33,362 bases of DNA from Anaerolineae bacterium. GTDB taxonomy: Bacteria > Chloroflexota > Anaerolineae > B4-G1 > SLSP01. A program made the position numbers and the translations under genes. The stretch's first letter is position 1, and each line of letters opens with the position of its first letter. The notes under the pieces were generated by a model. The model was not told where the DNA came from and ran no database searches. It saw only the letters and a list, made by a program, of their open reading frames with translations. Location: positions 1 to 33,362 of the forward strand of contig JAFGFB010000028.1 of assembly GCA_016931315.1 (NCBI GenBank), written 5' to 3'. Shown here piece by piece: positions 32,855 through 33,362 of the stretch.

Positions 32855-32947
32855 ATGGACGATTACTTCCGCTATTCAGAAACCAGCACAACAGCTATCT
32901 GGAAAATCTACAGACATGACGGGATGACGACAAGTAAACATGAGTGA
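32855..32947 (+). CDS. Possible 30-residue leader peptide overlapping the zinc-ribbon gene
   Basis: An ATG opens 30 codons (MDDYFRYSETS...) that end TGA at 32945-32947, eight bases inside the zinc-ribbon gene. AAGGAG lies 13 bases upstream of the ATG, further than usual, so initiation would be weak. Such an overlap could couple translation of the two. There is no homology support and the frame may be chance. Confidence 0.2.
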   Translation: MDDYFRYSETSTTAIWKIYRHDGMTTSKHE

Positions 32948-33305
32948 CGAAATCATTGAATGTGTCAAATGCGGTCGTGACTTCATCTGGACTGAGGGCG
33001 AACAGCGATTCTTCAAAGAACGTAATCTGAGCCGTCCTAAACTATGCCGGGAATGCCGGGCGCAACGGAACAATGAACGACGGCCTGGAATGCGCGATAT
33101 CAATACGCCGTTTCCCACAAACACAATCCCAACACATCAGCCGAAGCCCAGAAAAAATCCAAGAAATCAGGCGCGCTGGTTGTCACAACCGGTATCCCAC
33201 TTCGGGGCAGCGGCGATAACCATAGCCATCGCTCTGAGCGTGCTCCTTGCCCTGGAATCCTCTCTCAACCCATTATTCGCAATACCGCAAAAGTCACCCT
33301 GTTGA
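32940..33305 (+). CDS. Zinc-ribbon protein with C-terminal membrane helix
   Basis: This 121-residue protein has four cysteines as two CxxC pairs, CVKCGRDF and LCRECR, separated by a WTEGEQRFFKERNLSRPK stretch. That is the pattern of a short family of probable zinc-ribbon domains in bacteria. A basic Pro-rich linker follows, then a membrane helix (FGAAAITIAIALSVLLAL) near residues 88-105. The N-terminus would therefore be a cytoplasmic zinc module tethered to the membrane. Function is unknown. No strong ribosome site precedes the ATG, which fits possible coupling to the upstream short ORF. The stop lies 57 bases before the window edge. Confidence 0.78.
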   Translation: MSDEIIECVKCGRDFIWTEGEQRFFKERNLSRPKLCRECRAQRNNERRPGMRDINTPFPTNTIPTHQPKPRKNPRNQARWLSQPVSHFGAAAITIAIALSVLLALESSLNPLFAIPQKSPC

Positions 33306-33362
33306 AGTCTTAGCAAGCGAGAGCCAAAGTTGTCGCAGACGGCTAAACTGAGCACACGTCTG

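Overview
The window looks like chromosome from a free-living, fairly G+C-rich bacterium. Housekeeping genes (lepA, rluD, tlyA, dnaN, ung, rpiB) and anaerobe-associated genes (a flavodiiron protein) resemble what is common in Chloroflexota such as Anaerolineae. That assignment rests on remembered protein resemblance and gene content, not on a search, and is only moderately secure.

Left part (1-4,950): a probable integrated island. A tyrosine recombinase with its full catalytic set points at the 3' end of a tRNA-Pro(GGG) gene. Behind it lie a small HTH/zinc-ribbon protein, a divergent Xre-type repressor, a STAND/NB-ARC ATPase ending in two membrane helices, and the start of a large SNF2-like helicase that runs off the window. 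This is the arrangement of a tRNA-anchored mobile element with defence-type cargo.

Core blocks (5,000-22,000), mostly on the minus strand: lepA with an AI-2E-family permease; hutI-rluD-tlyA with overlapping or close genes; a secreted lytic transglycosylase; a plus-strand MFS permease; an HtrA lipoprotein protease behind a secreted helical-repeat protein; then a tightly packed run deoA-dcd-MFS-ung-rpiB-sbcD, which joins pyrimidine deoxynucleoside salvage, dUTP production, uracil excision and double-strand end processing.

Plus-strand block (22,300-27,300): a receiver-only response regulator, a PHP-AlbA/Schlafen-like fusion, a MogA/MoaB-type protein, a bifunctional NAD(P)HX repair enzyme and a small membrane protein. 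Then come a flavodiiron protein, a small EamA permease, a two-repeat lipoprotein, an unknown 143-residue protein, a DUF4332-like protein, the DNA sliding clamp (dnaN) and a zinc-ribbon membrane protein.

The clearest structure that gene annotation does not explain is a family of four intergenic palindromes (near 11,450, 12,580, 30,170 and 32,660). They share the outer stem GTGATTTTT/AAAAATCAC, but their inner stems differ and stay perfectly paired. Two of them (B and C) are homologous over about 160-170 bp in opposite orientation and end in short inverted repeats around GGGTGCGTT, so they look like a small non-autonomous element. B and C lie within about 15-20 bp of predicted -35 boxes.
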